NCBI GenBank assembly: GCA_030695205.1
Contig: JAUYTN010000038.1
Location: 46,052-110,051 of the forward strand
DNA from: Burkholderiaceae bacterium
GTDB taxonomy: Bacteria; Pseudomonadota; Gammaproteobacteria; Burkholderiales; Burkholderiaceae_C
Reading direction: 5' to 3'
DNA length: 64,000 bases
Both the position numbers and the translations under genes were made by a program. Positions 27,840-38,566 of the stretch are shown in pieces. Position 1 is the stretch's first letter. The number at the start of each line of letters is the position of its first letter. Under the pieces are notes generated by a model, which ran no database searches, was not told where the DNA came from, and saw only the letters and a list, made by a program, of their open reading frames with translations.

Positions 27840-28708
27840 GGCCGCTGATCGTCTTCAGCCATGGCAACAGCTTTCCGGGCGGCACCTACCGCCAGGTGAC
27901 CCAAGGCCTGGAGGTGCAAGGGTACGAGGTAGCGGTAATTGACCGCTTGGGACACGACCCCCGCTACCCCGTCACCAGCAACTGGCCACACCTGGTGCAG
28001 CAGCTGGCCGACTTTGCCATCCACGCCATGCAAGACCACACAGGCCCGGTGTACCTGGTGGGACATTCGCTGGGAGGTTTTGTGAGCCTGATGTGCGCCA
28101 GCCGCTTTCCGCAGCTGGGCGGTCGGGGGGTGAGCGGCGTGGTGCTGCTGGACTCCCCCGTGCTGGGAGGCTGGAAGGCCAAGGCCCTGGCTGTGGCCAA
28201 GCACACCCAGGTGGTGGGCGCACTCTCGCCCGGCAAGGTGAGCAAGAAGCGCCGCCACCAGTGGCCCGATGAAGCCGCAGCCCGGGAACACTTTGGCAGC
28301 AAGCGTGCATTTCAGCTGTGGGCGCCCCAGGTACTGGACGACTACATCGTTCACGGCACCGAAGACGTAGCCGTTCCCGACGGGGGCACCCACCGCGCCC
28401 TGCGCTTTGACCGCGACGTGGAAACCGCCATCTACAACACCCTGCCCCACAACCTCGACCGCCAGTTGCGCCAGCATCCGCTGGCGTGCCCGGTGGCCTT
28501 TGTGGGCGGCACCCAGTCGGCAGAAATGCAGCAAGTGGGCATGACCATGACGCGCAAGGTGGTGCAGCCCGAGCAGCACCCCGAGTGCCTGCGCATGATC
28601 GAAGGCACCCATTTGTTCCCCATGGAAAAACCGGCTGAAACAACGCAAGTGGTCGGTGAGGTGCTGCGGGCACTATCATCCCGCCATGCCCACCCAGCAG
28701 GAACTTGA
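27836..28708 (+). CDS. Alpha/beta-fold hydrolase coupled to Anbu
   Basis: About 290 residues. The N-terminal strand RPLIVFSHGNSFPGGTYR contains the oxyanion HGN region, and the nucleophile elbow is GHSLGG, so a Ser-His-Asp hydrolase is expected; VVLLDSP supplies a plausible acid strand, and EGTHLFPMEKP carries the likely catalytic His. TTG 27836 overlaps the Anbu stop (TTGA) and fits the conserved start; GTG 27776 would add 20 unconserved residues. The specific substrate is unknown. Confidence 0.78.
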   Translation: MRPLIVFSHGNSFPGGTYRQVTQGLEVQGYEVAVIDRLGHDPRYPVTSNWPHLVQQLADFAIHAMQDHTGPVYLVGHSLGGFVSLMCASRFPQLGGRGVSGVVLLDSPVLGGWKAKALAVAKHTQVVGALSPGKVSKKRRHQWPDEAAAREHFGSKRAFQLWAPQVLDDYIVHGTEDVAVPDGGTHRALRFDRDVETAIYNTLPHNLDRQLRQHPLACPVAFVGGTQSAEMQQVGMTMTRKVVQPEQHPECLRMIEGTHLFPMEKPAETTQVVGEVLRALSSRHAHPAGT

Positions 28709-28892
28709 CGAGAAAAGTCTGCGCTTGCACCAGCTGGTGGCCAGCAGGGGCCCCCGTCTGGGTAGTGGACCAGTACCGCTGCGGCGGGTCCTGCACGGCA
28801 TCCGGAAACACGGCGGTGTCGATGTGGTGACCGTCGGGACGCTGTGCCAACCCGATCCCACCGCCGCACCGCGCCACGCGGCCCCCTGCACC

Positions 28893-30185
28893 TCAGCCGG
28901 GCTGGGCGGAGGCAGGTGCCGGGGCGCTGGCATCGTCATCGGTCGGCTGGGCGCGCGGGTCCATCTGGAGCACCGCCTGCGAGCCGCCGCCCATGAGCAC
29001 GAACTCGGCCTTGGCCTCGGTGGGAATGGGCGCCGCTGCGCGCATGCGCTTGAGGGTGAACAGTGCCAGCGCCACCAGCACGGCCGCAAAAAACAGCATC
29101 AGGCTGGCCGCACCGAGGCTGTCCATCATCAAACCGGCCAGGGTAGGGCCCAGGGCAGAACCTGCGCCGTGTACCAACAGAAGGCCCCCGGTGAATTCCA
29201 ACAGGCGGCTGGAATCGATCACGTCGTTCACATGGGCCACCGCCAGGCCATAGATGGCAAAGATCATGCCGCCGTAGGCCAAGCCAATCCACATCAGCGA
29301 CACCGGCCACACCTGTGGTGCGAAGTAGGCGGCCACCGCCAGCGCCGCTGCCACGGTGCTGACCCAAGCCAGCACCACGCGGCGGTCGTGGGTGTCCGAG
29401 TAGTGCCCCACCGGCCACTGGAACAAGGCGCCACCCAGGATGGTGGCCGCCATGAACGACGCCACATTGGAGTCGTCCAGCCCCACGCCCTGGGCATACG
29501 ACGCCCCCATCCCAAAAAACGCGCCACTCAGTATCCCTGAGGCAAACACGCTGGCCACGCCCAGCGGCGAGGCGTTGTACAGGTTGCGCAGGCTCAGGCG
29601 GGGCGCGGGCACGGGCTCGGGCTCGTCCACAGCGGTCAGGGTGATGGGGATCAGGGCCAAGGAGAACATGACCGACACCATGGCAAAGGGCACAAAGCCC
29701 AGCCGGTCACCCACCAGAATGAGCCACTGCCCCAGTGCCAGCGCCACAAAGTTGACCGTCATGTAGGCCCCAAACACCTTGCCGCGCTGCGCTGCAGGGG
29801 CCACGGTGTTCAGCCAGCTTTCCATGGCCATGTAAAGGCCCACCAGGCACACCCCGGTGACCAGCCGCAACGCACCCCAGAACCAAGGGTCCACCCACAT
29901 GGCATGAAAGATGGGCATGGTGGAGGCCACCGACGCCATGGCAGCAAACGCCCGGATGTGCCCCACCCGCCGAATGACCAGCGGGCACACATAGGTGCCC
30001 ACCACAAAACCCACGTAGTAGGCCGACATGACCAGGCCCAACGTGATTCCGGAAAAATTCGCCATGCCCGCGCGCAGGCCGACCACCGAAAACAGCAGGC
30101 CCACGCCCACCACCAACAGCCCCACCCCTAAAAACAAGGATGACAGGGGCAACAACACACTGCGGGTATCGGACGACTGGTTCAT
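28893..30185 (-). CDS. MFS transporter, YcaD-like
   Basis: 430-residue inner-membrane protein with twelve hydrophobic segments, consistent with a major-facilitator exporter. The loop between TM2 and TM3 contains RRVGHIRAFA, and TM4-5 contain GLYMAMESWLNTVAPAAQRG, a hallmark of the YcaD-like branch. Substrate unknown. The C-terminal tail is acidic and low-complexity. ATG 30185 (MNQSSDTRS) is preferred; a start at 30248 would add 21 residues. Confidence 0.85.
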   Translation of the reverse strand: MNQSSDTRSVLLPLSSLFLGVGLLVVGVGLLFSVVGLRAGMANFSGITLGLVMSAYYVGFVVGTYVCPLVIRRVGHIRAFAAMASVASTMPIFHAMWVDPWFWGALRLVTGVCLVGLYMAMESWLNTVAPAAQRGKVFGAYMTVNFVALALGQWLILVGDRLGFVPFAMVSVMFSLALIPITLTAVDEPEPVPAPRLSLRNLYNASPLGVASVFASGILSGAFFGMGASYAQGVGLDDSNVASFMAATILGGALFQWPVGHYSDTHDRRVVLAWVSTVAAALAVAAYFAPQVWPVSLMWIGLAYGGMIFAIYGLAVAHVNDVIDSSRLLEFTGGLLLVHGAGSALGPTLAGLMMDSLGAASLMLFFAAVLVALALFTLKRMRAAAPIPTEAKAEFVLMGGGSQAVLQMDPRAQPTDDDASAPAPASAQPG

Positions 30186-30271
30186 AGACCGGGGTAGGAG
30201 CATCAGGCGGCGGGCAGGTTCCCGCTCCACCCCGGTGGGCACGGTCAAGCCACGTTCAGTCTTGCACCCTT

Positions 30272-31201
30272 TCAGGCGCGAAACTCACCGCTCAGCAGCT
30301 CCAACAGCCGCTCAGGCGCCATCCGAAAACCTGCCGCCTGCGCATGGCCGCCGCCGCCCAGGCTCTCGGCCAGCGGAATGACGCTGTAGCCGCGCACCGA
30401 CCGCAACCCGCCCTTGACCAGCCCTTTGTCCGAAATGGTCCAGCACAGGGCAAAGGTGCCCGACTTTTCAGACAGCAGGTTGCCCACCAGGCTGTGGAAG
30501 GCACTGGGGGCATTGACCATCAGGCCCCGCTCGCCGTTGAACACCAGCGGGCGGGCGTTGTCGGCAATCTCCTGGGCCAGGCGGTGGAACTTGTCGTCCA
30601 TGGCTTGCCCGCGTGCCATGAACATGTCTAGCTCGGGCCCGCTCAGGCGCGACAGCGCGGCCCAGCGGGCAAAGTCCTGCTCTTCCATGTCGAGTGCCGA
30701 CAAAAAAGCTGCGCTGCCCTCGATTTGCCAGGCCCAGATGTCGCGGTCCTCCACCATGGCCACCAGCGCGGGCACCTCCTGGTCGGGGAAGAAAAACTCC
30801 CACGCCAGGCGGGCACCGCTTTTGCCCATGTCAAAGTGCACCACGCCGCAGCGGCACTCAAAGCCCGCCAGCTTGTCGGCGGCGCTCTGGTGGTGGTCAA
30901 GCATGACCAGGCGCTGGGCCTGGCCGTCAATGGCGGTCAGCAATTCGGCGGGCAACGAAAAGTCCAGGATGTACACGGTGCGACCCGCCACATCGGGCAA
31001 GTCGGCCACTGTGGTCAGCTCGCCGTGCTCCAGGCCTCGGAACTCGGCTTGGCCTTCGTAAAACAGCCAGGCTGCCAGCGCAGCCGCAAAGCCGTCCGGG
31101 CAGTGCTTGCCGTGGTAGAGCACCAGCGGGCGGTGGTCGGCTCGGCTGGGCTGGATGTGCAGGCGCAAGGGCAACAGGGTGCGTCGGGTCAGGGTGGTCA
31201 T
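30272..31201 (-). CDS. DHH-family phosphoesterase
   Basis: 309-residue protein with the DHH signature LDHHQSAADK, an upstream metal-binding HGKHCPDGFAAA and a C-terminal DHHA1-like GGGGHAQAAGF. The family includes RecJ-like and oligonucleotide/cyclic-dinucleotide phosphodiesterases; this short form is usually annotated only as phosphohydrolase. Same strand as uppP, separated by a dispersed repeat. Confidence 0.82.
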   Translation of the reverse strand: MTTLTRRTLLPLRLHIQPSRADHRPLVLYHGKHCPDGFAAALAAWLFYEGQAEFRGLEHGELTTVADLPDVAGRTVYILDFSLPAELLTAIDGQAQRLVMLDHHQSAADKLAGFECRCGVVHFDMGKSGARLAWEFFFPDQEVPALVAMVEDRDIWAWQIEGSAAFLSALDMEEQDFARWAALSRLSGPELDMFMARGQAMDDKFHRLAQEIADNARPLVFNGERGLMVNAPSAFHSLVGNLLSEKSGTFALCWTISDKGLVKGGLRSVRGYSVIPLAESLGGGGHAQAAGFRMAPERLLELLSGEFRA

Positions 31202-31213
31202 ATGATTTTTAAT

Positions 31214-31260
31214 AAAAAATGCCTGTATCGCTTGATATTACTAAATAGTTAGCTATAAAC
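31214..31260 (+). repeat. Dispersed ~45-nt repeat, copy 8
   Basis: Clear copy AAAAAATGCCTGTATCGCTTG ... in parts (GCCTGTATCGCTTG, then GTTAGCTATAAA) between the DHH gene and uppP. Confidence 0.7.
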
Positions 31261-31272
31261 ATTATTGGCCAC

Positions 31273-32106
31273 TCAGGCCGCCCAGTGTACCCAGCCATAG
31301 TGGGCCGACACCAGAATGAAGCTGCCAAACACGATGCGGTACCACGCAAACCCATTGAAGCTGTGGGTGGCAATAAAGCGCAGCAGCCACCGAATGCACA
31401 GCCACGCACTGAAAAACGCAAACACCAGGCCCACGCCGAACATGGGGGCGTCGGCCCAGCTCAGCAGTGCGCGCTCTTTGTACAGGCTGTAGGCCCCGGC
31501 ACCAATTAACGTGGGAATGGCCAGGTAAAACGAAAAATGCGTGGCCGTCTGGCGGCTGAGCCCCATCAGCATGCCGCCAATGATGGTGGCTCCGCTGCGG
31601 CTGGTGCCCGGGATCATGGCCACGCATTGCACCAGGCCCACCTTGAGCGCGTCCATGAGGGTCATGTCGTCCACATCGAGCACGCGCGGTGCGGTGTCGG
31701 CACGGGTCTGGCGGGCCTCGGCCCACAGAATGATGAAGCCTCCCACGATCAAGGCCACAGCTACCACCGTCGGGGTGAACAGATGGGCCTTGATGGCCTT
31801 GCCAAACAGCAGGCCCAGCACCACCGCTGGCAAAAAGGCGATCAGCACCTTGAGCGCAAACAGCTGCGCGCCCCGCTGGCTGGGCAGCGCCAGCACCGTC
31901 TCGCGCAACTTGTGCCAGTACACCAGGATGACCGCAAAGATAGCCCCCGTCTGAATGGCGATGTCAAACACCTTGGCCTTGGCATCGACAAAGCCCAGCA
32001 AACTGCCCGCCAGGATGAGGTGGCCGGTGCTGGAGATGGGCAAAAACTCAGTCAGCCCCTCCACCACGCCCATGATGGCGGCCTTGATCAGCAAAGAAAT
32101 GTCCAT
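31273..32106 (-). CDS. uppP: Undecaprenyl-diphosphatase
   Basis: 277-residue integral membrane phosphatase that regenerates undecaprenyl phosphate for peptidoglycan synthesis. Conserved: [18 protein letters not shown] at the N terminus (the catalytic glutamate motif) and the PGTSRSG loop. Overproduction of the family gives bacitracin resistance. ATG 32106 matches the usual N terminus; a longer frame to 32283 is ordinary upstream sequence. Confidence 0.95.
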   Translation of the reverse strand: MDISLLIKAAIMGVVEGLTEFLPISSTGHLILAGSLLGFVDAKAKVFDIAIQTGAIFAVILVYWHKLRETVLALPSQRGAQLFALKVLIAFLPAVVLGLLFGKAIKAHLFTPTVVAVALIVGGFIILWAEARQTRADTAPRVLDVDDMTLMDALKVGLVQCVAMIPGTSRSGATIIGGMLMGLSRQTATHFSFYLAIPTLIGAGAYSLYKERALLSWADAPMFGVGLVFAFFSAWLCIRWLLRFIATHSFNGFAWYRIVFGSFILVSAHYGWVHWAA

Positions 32107-32504
32107 GTGTACGCGTCCCTGAGGTGCCCCGCCCTCCGCTGGAGGTGGCGGGTAGCAGGCAAAAGGCGAAAGTGTAGGCGTCCTGTGCGCAGGCAACCGC
32201 CGCCCACAGGCCGCCCACCCGACCACCCGCGCCCGGTTGGCGCGGTGGCCACGGGCGAGCACAACGGCGCTTGGGGTTGACAAAAATACATTTGTTTAAA
32301 TACAATCGGCAGGTTAGTTGCAATCAGGCAACACTTTTTGGGAAGTTTCGCAGCCATCTGCGCCAGGGTTCTTGACTCACTCAAGCCTCGTACCACCAAA
32401 AAAACCTTGCACCCAAGCTGTGTGCAGGCTGATCCAGCCGCCCACGGCCCTGGCCCACTCCCGACAAGGGAAGGCCACACCCCACCCAACAAGGACGTAT
32501 TCGC
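32107..32504. other. 398-bp divergent intergenic region
   Basis: Non-coding stretch between uppP and proX. It contains the strong promoter at 32277-32306 and then about 200 nt of proX leader. I see no clear hairpin terminator or riboswitch in it. Confidence 0.6.
32277..32306 (+). promoter_or_regulatory. Near-consensus sigma-70 promoter of proXWV
   Basis: -35 TTGACA at 32277-32282 and -10 TACAAT at 32301-32306, an 18-bp spacer, in an AT-rich island within GC-rich DNA. It lies about 200 nt before proX, leaving a long leader. Confidence 0.75.
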
Positions 32505-33563
32505 ATGACCCACTCACGCCACTTCGCACTCACCCTGACCACCCTCGCCGTTCTGGCGCTGGCCGCCTGTGGCCAGAAAGAAGACGCCGCCCCTGCACCT
32601 GCCGCCGCCGCAGGCGCAGCCGCTGCGCCCGCCGTAGCCTGTGGCCGCGTGACCGTGGCCAACATGAATTGGCAATCGGCCGAGGTGCTGGCCCACATCG
32701 ACCAGATCATCCTGAGCAAAGGCTACGGCTGTGACGTGGAGCTGATTCCGGGCGACACCATGCCTACCCTGACCGCCATGATGGAAAAGGGCAAGCCCGA
32801 TGTGGCCCCCGAGGCCTGGGTGAATGCCGTGCGCGAACCCCTGGATGCCGCTGTGAAAGAGGGCCGCTTGCACTATGGCGCCCAGGCGCTGAAAGACGGT
32901 GGTGTGGAAGGCTGGTGGATTCCCAAGTACCTGGCCGATGCGAACCCCGGCATCAAAACCATTGACGATGCACTCCAGCGCCCCGATCTCTTTCCCGCAC
33001 CCGAGACCAAGGGCAAAGGGGCGGTGCACAACTGCCCATCGGGCTGGAACTGCCAGATCACCACGGGCAACGTGTTCAAGGCCTGGGATGCCGAAAAGAA
33101 GGGCTTCAAGCTGATTGACACCGGGTCCGCGGCTGGCCTGGACGGCTCCATCGCCAAGGCCTATGAGCGCAAGCAGGGCTGGCTGGGCTACTACTGGGCA
33201 CCCACCTCCATCCTGGGCAAATACGACATGGTCAAGCTCGACGCCGGCGTGCCCCACGACACAGATACCTGGAACAACTGCATGGTCAAGACCGAGTGCA
33301 CCACGCCCACCAAGACCGACTGGGCGCGTGCTGAGGTATACACCGTCGTGACCGACCGCTTCAAACAAGCCGGCGGCCCGGCCTACACCTACCTGAGCAG
33401 CCGCTCGTGGGGCAACGACACCGTCAACGGCCTGCTGGCCTGGATGAGCGACAACCAGGCCACCGGCGAAGGCGGAGCCAAGCACTTCCTGAAGAGCCAG
33501 CCCGACCTGTGGACCACCTGGGTCAGCCCAGAGGTGGCTGAAAAGGTCAAGGCCAGCCTCTGA
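32505..33563 (+). CDS. proX: Glycine betaine/proline-type ABC substrate-binding lipoprotein
   Basis: 352-residue OpuAC/ProX-type solute-binding protein. A lipoprotein signal peptide ends in the lipobox LAAC (Cys near residue 22), followed by an Ala/Pro-rich linker and the binding domain. Several Cys pairs are present (NCPSGWNC; CMVKTEC), suggesting disulphides in the mature periplasmic domain. First gene of a proX-proW-proV order, reversed from E. coli proVWX. The exact quaternary amine is unknown. Confidence 0.85.
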   Translation: MTHSRHFALTLTTLAVLALAACGQKEDAAPAPAAAAGAAAAPAVACGRVTVANMNWQSAEVLAHIDQIILSKGYGCDVELIPGDTMPTLTAMMEKGKPDVAPEAWVNAVREPLDAAVKEGRLHYGAQALKDGGVEGWWIPKYLADANPGIKTIDDALQRPDLFPAPETKGKGAVHNCPSGWNCQITTGNVFKAWDAEKKGFKLIDTGSAAGLDGSIAKAYERKQGWLGYYWAPTSILGKYDMVKLDAGVPHDTDTWNNCMVKTECTTPTKTDWARAEVYTVVTDRFKQAGGPAYTYLSSRSWGNDTVNGLLAWMSDNQATGEGGAKHFLKSQPDLWTTWVSPEVAEKVKASL

Positions 33564-34462
33564 TGGATGACCGGATGACCTGGTTGAAAGAGTTTCCCTC
33601 CCTCAGCGGCGAGGCCCTCAGTGGCCTGCGCCGTGGCATTGACGGCGCATTCCGCCAATTCACCCGCGACCACGGCGAAACGCTGGAACTCCTGTTCCTA
33701 CCGCTGCGTGACTTTCTCATTGGCTCAGAGCGCGTGCTCACGCAGACGCCCTGGCCCGTCGTCATGGCCGCGCTGGCCGCACTGGCTTGGCTGGCCTCGC
33801 GCTCATGGCGCATCACCGCCAGCGTGGTGCTGACACTGGCGGCCATTGGCTTCTTTGGCATGTGGGAAGACACCATGAAAACCATGGCCATGATCTTTGT
33901 GGCCACGGTGGTGTCGCTGGTGGTGGGCTTGCCCATTGGCATCCTGATGAGCCGCTCCGACCGCTTGCAGCGGGTGGTCACACCCATGCTGGACGTGATG
34001 CAAACCATGCCCAGCTTTGTGTACCTGATTCCGGTGGTCATGCTGCTGGGCATTGGCCGCGTGCCGGGGCTGATTGCGGTGGTGATCTACGCCATTCCGC
34101 CCGTGATCCGCTTCACCAACCTGGGCATCCGCCTGGTGGACAAGGACCTGCTGGAAGCTGCCGATGCCTTTGGCTCCTCGGCCTGGCAAAAAATGCGGCA
34201 GGTGCAAATTCCGCTCTCGCTGCCCACCATCATGGCGGGCGTGAACCAGACCATCATGCTGTCGCTGGCCATGGTGGTCATCGCCTCCATGATCGGCGTA
34301 CAGGGCCTGGGACAGCCGGTGCTCAAGGCCATTTCCAACCAGTACTTCACCATGGGCATGCTCAACGGGCTGGCCATTGTGGGCATTGCCATTTTGCTGG
34401 ACCGCGTCTCGCAGGCCTACGGCAAGCGGCTGCAAAAGCACCTGGAGGTCGTCCATGGCTGA
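33563..34462 (+). CDS. proW: Glycine betaine ABC permease
   Basis: 299-residue membrane protein of the ProW/OpuAB family with several hydrophobic segments and the ABC-permease coupling region (EAADAFGSSAWQKMRQVQIP). The ATG overlaps the proX stop, so translation is coupled. Works with the upstream binding protein and downstream ATPase in osmoprotectant uptake. Confidence 0.87.
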   Translation: MDDRMTWLKEFPSLSGEALSGLRRGIDGAFRQFTRDHGETLELLFLPLRDFLIGSERVLTQTPWPVVMAALAALAWLASRSWRITASVVLTLAAIGFFGMWEDTMKTMAMIFVATVVSLVVGLPIGILMSRSDRLQRVVTPMLDVMQTMPSFVYLIPVVMLLGIGRVPGLIAVVIYAIPPVIRFTNLGIRLVDKDLLEAADAFGSSAWQKMRQVQIPLSLPTIMAGVNQTIMLSLAMVVIASMIGVQGLGQPVLKAISNQYFTMGMLNGLAIVGIAILLDRVSQAYGKRLQKHLEVVHG

Positions 34463-35570
34463 AGCCACCAACCACACACTCCACACCCCGACCACCGCCC
34501 AGACCGACGCCTCGCGTGCGGTGGGCATACAAATTCGCAAGCTCTACAAGATTTTTGGCCCCACGCCCGAGAAGTTTCTGCCCGCTGTGCTCGACGGCAT
34601 GAGCAAGCAAGAGCTGCGCGAGCAACACGGCCATGTGCTGGGCCTGCGCGACATCCACATCGACATGCCCGCTGGCGGCATACAGGTGGTCATGGGTCTG
34701 TCGGGTTCGGGCAAAAGCACGCTCATCCGGCACATCAACCGCCTGATCGACCCCACCTCGGGCGAGGTGCTGGTGGGCAACGATGCGCAGCAGGTGGACG
34801 TGGTCAAAATGACCGCCAGCCAGTTGCAGCGCTTTCGGCGCGAAGAAACGGCCATGGTGTTCCAGAAGTTCGCGCTGTTTCCCCACCTGACCGTGCAGGA
34901 AAACACCGAGTACGGCCTTAAGGTTCAGGGCATCAAACCCAAGCAGCGCGAAGAGCAGGCACTGCGCTGGATCGAGCGGGTGGGCCTCAAAGGCTACGAA
35001 AGCAGCTACCCCAACCAGCTCTCGGGTGGCATGCAGCAGCGCGTGGGCCTGGCCCGCGCCCTGACCAACGACGCGCCCATTCTGCTGATGGACGAAGCCT
35101 TCTCGGCGCTGGACCCCCTCATCCGCACCGATATGCAGTCGGTGTTGCTGGACATCCAGCAGGAAATTGGCAAGACCATTGTGTTCATCACCCACGACCT
35201 GGACGAGGCACTGCGCCTGGGCGACCGCATTGCCATCCTTCGCGATGGCGAAGTGGTGCAGCAGGGCACGGGGCAGCAAATTGTGCTCAAACCCGCCGAC
35301 GACTACATCGAAAGCTTTGTGCGCGATGTGAACCGGGGCCGCGTCATCCGCTGCCGCACCCTCATGCAAGACGGCCCCGCCGTGGAAGGCCCCACTGTGG
35401 ACGCCAGCCTGGTCATTGAAGAGGCTGCACGCCTACTCAGTGCCGAGGGCAAAGACGCGGCCGACGTGGTCAACAGCAAAGGCAAGCGCCTGGGCACGGT
35501 GTGCATGAACGACATCATTGCCGCCATGGTGCCGCCCAGAGACGAAGCACCTGGCACCCAGCCGGGCTGA
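34455..35570 (+). CDS. proV: Glycine betaine ABC ATPase
   Basis: 371-residue ATPase. Walker A GLSGSGKSTLIRH, Q loop MVFQKFALFP, signature LSGGMQQRVGLARAL, Walker B ILLMDEAFSALD. The C-terminal ~90 residues correspond to the CBS-like regulatory tail found in ProV/OpuAA, though shorter than usual. The ATG 34455 overlaps the proW stop by 8 nt. Confidence 0.9.
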   Translation: MAEATNHTLHTPTTAQTDASRAVGIQIRKLYKIFGPTPEKFLPAVLDGMSKQELREQHGHVLGLRDIHIDMPAGGIQVVMGLSGSGKSTLIRHINRLIDPTSGEVLVGNDAQQVDVVKMTASQLQRFRREETAMVFQKFALFPHLTVQENTEYGLKVQGIKPKQREEQALRWIERVGLKGYESSYPNQLSGGMQQRVGLARALTNDAPILLMDEAFSALDPLIRTDMQSVLLDIQQEIGKTIVFITHDLDEALRLGDRIAILRDGEVVQQGTGQQIVLKPADDYIESFVRDVNRGRVIRCRTLMQDGPAVEGPTVDASLVIEEAARLLSAEGKDAADVVNSKGKRLGTVCMNDIIAAMVPPRDEAPGTQPG

Positions 35571-35621
35571 AGGCCACACCCCTGAGTGCCCCGGGGCTGC
35601 CCCAGAGGCCAATGGAGCAAC

Positions 35622-36155
35622 CTACAGATTGGCCAGGGGCGTGCGGGCCGCCGACTCGTCCACCGCCAGGCACAGCACCAGCTCGCCCAAGCCCTGCGAC
35701 AACTGCTGCAAGGCCTGTGGCGACAACTGGGCCAGCGCCTGCGGCAACAGTCCCTGGTGCGGGCCGGGCACCTGGCTCAGCAGCGCCTGGGCGGCGGGCT
35801 GCAGGTGCAGGCACACGCTGCGCCGGTCCAGCGTGGACTTTTCGGTGCGCACCAGCCCCCGCTGCACCAGCTGGCGCACCAAATTGCTGGCGGTGGACTG
35901 GTGCACGTCCATGGCCCGGGCCAGCCCATTCATGCTCAGGCCCGGCGACCGACCCACCTCACTGAGCGCCCACACCTGCGCCCCCCCCACACCGGCCAGC
36001 TTTTCCATCTGATGGAAGTGATTGCGCACCGCACTGAACACCTGGCGAAACTGGCGCAGCACCTGCGCAGAGGTGGCCACAGACAGGGTTTCGGGCGCAG
36101 CACAAGGTGCATGGGCAACCACAGCGTCTGGGGTCTCGGAGGAACGGGGAAACAT
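35622..36155 (-). CDS. MarR-family transcriptional regulator
   Basis: 177-residue winged-helix regulator: the recognition helix region is DVHQSTASNLVRQLVQRGLV and the wing RTEKSTLDRRSVCLHLQPA. The effector is unknown. Convergent with proV, so control of the betaine operon cannot be assumed. Confidence 0.85.
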   Translation of the reverse strand: MFPRSSETPDAVVAHAPCAAPETLSVATSAQVLRQFRQVFSAVRNHFHQMEKLAGVGGAQVWALSEVGRSPGLSMNGLARAMDVHQSTASNLVRQLVQRGLVRTEKSTLDRRSVCLHLQPAAQALLSQVPGPHQGLLPQALAQLSPQALQQLSQGLGELVLCLAVDESAARTPLANL

Positions 36156-36286
36156 ACAAACAGAATCAATATGGGTGAGGATGTGGGGCGCCAGCTACTC
36201 GAAAAAGGTCGTTGTCGCCTATGGGTAAGCTTTCTCGGGCTCACGGAGCAGGGTCAGTTGCTGGGGCCGCAGTCTGAGGCTGGCCC

Positions 36287-36556
36287 CTATAGCCCCTGTG
36301 GCACAGCGTCCAACGCATACAGCCACGCACGGGTGCTGCCTGCGCACAGCTTCGGGGCCAGATCGCTGCGCCCGGCATACACCGGCAGCACCACCGGCGG
36401 GCGCACACCGGCATCGGCCTGCGGCAGCACGTGCGCGGCCCGCAAGCGCATCTGCAACCCCTCCTCCAGCAGCCGGGTCAGGCCGATACGCTGCCGGGCG
36501 GTAACGGCTTTGGCCGTTTGCAGCAAGGCATCGTTGAGGTTGGAGGTGGTTTTCAT
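36287..36556 (-). CDS. Orphan VapB-like antitoxin
   Basis: 89 residues. The N terminus MKTTSNLNDALLQTAKAVTA then RLLEEGLQMRL matches the ribbon-helix-helix-like VapB family of DUF2191 type, and LPVYAGRSDLAP resembles its toxin-binding tail. No vapC toxin reading frame follows on the same strand; the next gene is marR. It may be a relic or act in trans on another VapC. Confidence 0.65.
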   Translation of the reverse strand: MKTTSNLNDALLQTAKAVTARQRIGLTRLLEEGLQMRLRAAHVLPQADAGVRPPVVLPVYAGRSDLAPKLCAGSTRAWLYALDAVPQGL

Positions 36557-36619
36557 GGGCGGGATGGTACAGATTTCTGTATCCACATCAGGCTGACTTG
36601 TCGCAGTCACGCCCGCCCC

Positions 36620-37851
<1,232 letters not shown>

Positions 37852-37855
<4 letters not shown>

Positions 37856-38556
37856 GTGGCAACCCCCGTGTCTTCAATGATGAGCCCATCGCGCACCACG
37901 ATTTTTCGGCGGGCCCAGGCGGCAATGTCGTGCTCGTGGGTGACCAGCACCACCGTCATGCCCTGGGCATTAAGATCGGCCAGCAGGCGCATGACCTCGT
38001 CGCTGGTGGCGGTGTCCAGCGCACCGGTGGGTTCGTCGGCCAGGATCAATTGCGGACTGTTGACCAGCGCCCGGGCAATGGCCACCCGCTGCTGCTGCCC
38101 TCCCGACAGCTCGGCGGGCGTGTGGCCGGTTCGCTCGCCCAAGCCCACCCGGGCCAGCGCAGCCTGGGCGCGCTGGTGGCGCTCGGCGGCTTTGATGCCG
38201 GCATACACCATGGGCAACTCCACATTCTCCAGCGCGCTGGTGCGCGGCAGCAGGTTGAACTGCTGAAACACAAAGCCAATGCGGCGGTTGCGCACGCTGG
38301 CCAACTGGTCGGAGGACATGCCCTCCACCGCCTCACCCGCCAGCGCGTAGTGGCCGGTGGTGGGCACGTCCAGGCAGCCCAGAATGTTCATGAGCGTGGA
38401 CTTGCCCGAGCCCGACGCGCCCATGATGGCGACAAACTCCCCCTCGGCAATGCGCAGGCTGACACCGGCCAGCGCGTGCACGGTCTGGTCACCCAGCTGG
38501 TAGGTCTTGGTGAGTCGGCTCACCTCAATGAGCGCCGGGGCTGTGTGGGCTGTCAT
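37852..38556 (-). CDS. MacB-like ABC ATPase
   Basis: 234-residue ABC ATPase of the LolD/MacB type: Walker A MGASGSGKSTLMNILG, signature LSGGQQQRVAIARAL, Walker B LILADEPTGALD. ATG 38556 (MTAHTAPALIEVSRLTKTYQ) is used; the longer frame to 38715 lies in the adaptor gene's 3' end. Translationally coupled to the permease. Confidence 0.9.
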
Positions 38557-38566
38557 GCCTGCGCCC

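Noticed and set aside
28686..28892. Possible small gene (MPTQQELDEKSLRLHQL) after the alpha/beta hydrolase
   Set aside because: It overlaps the end of the hydrolase and continues antisense into the MFS gene; no family or strong ribosome-binding site supports it.
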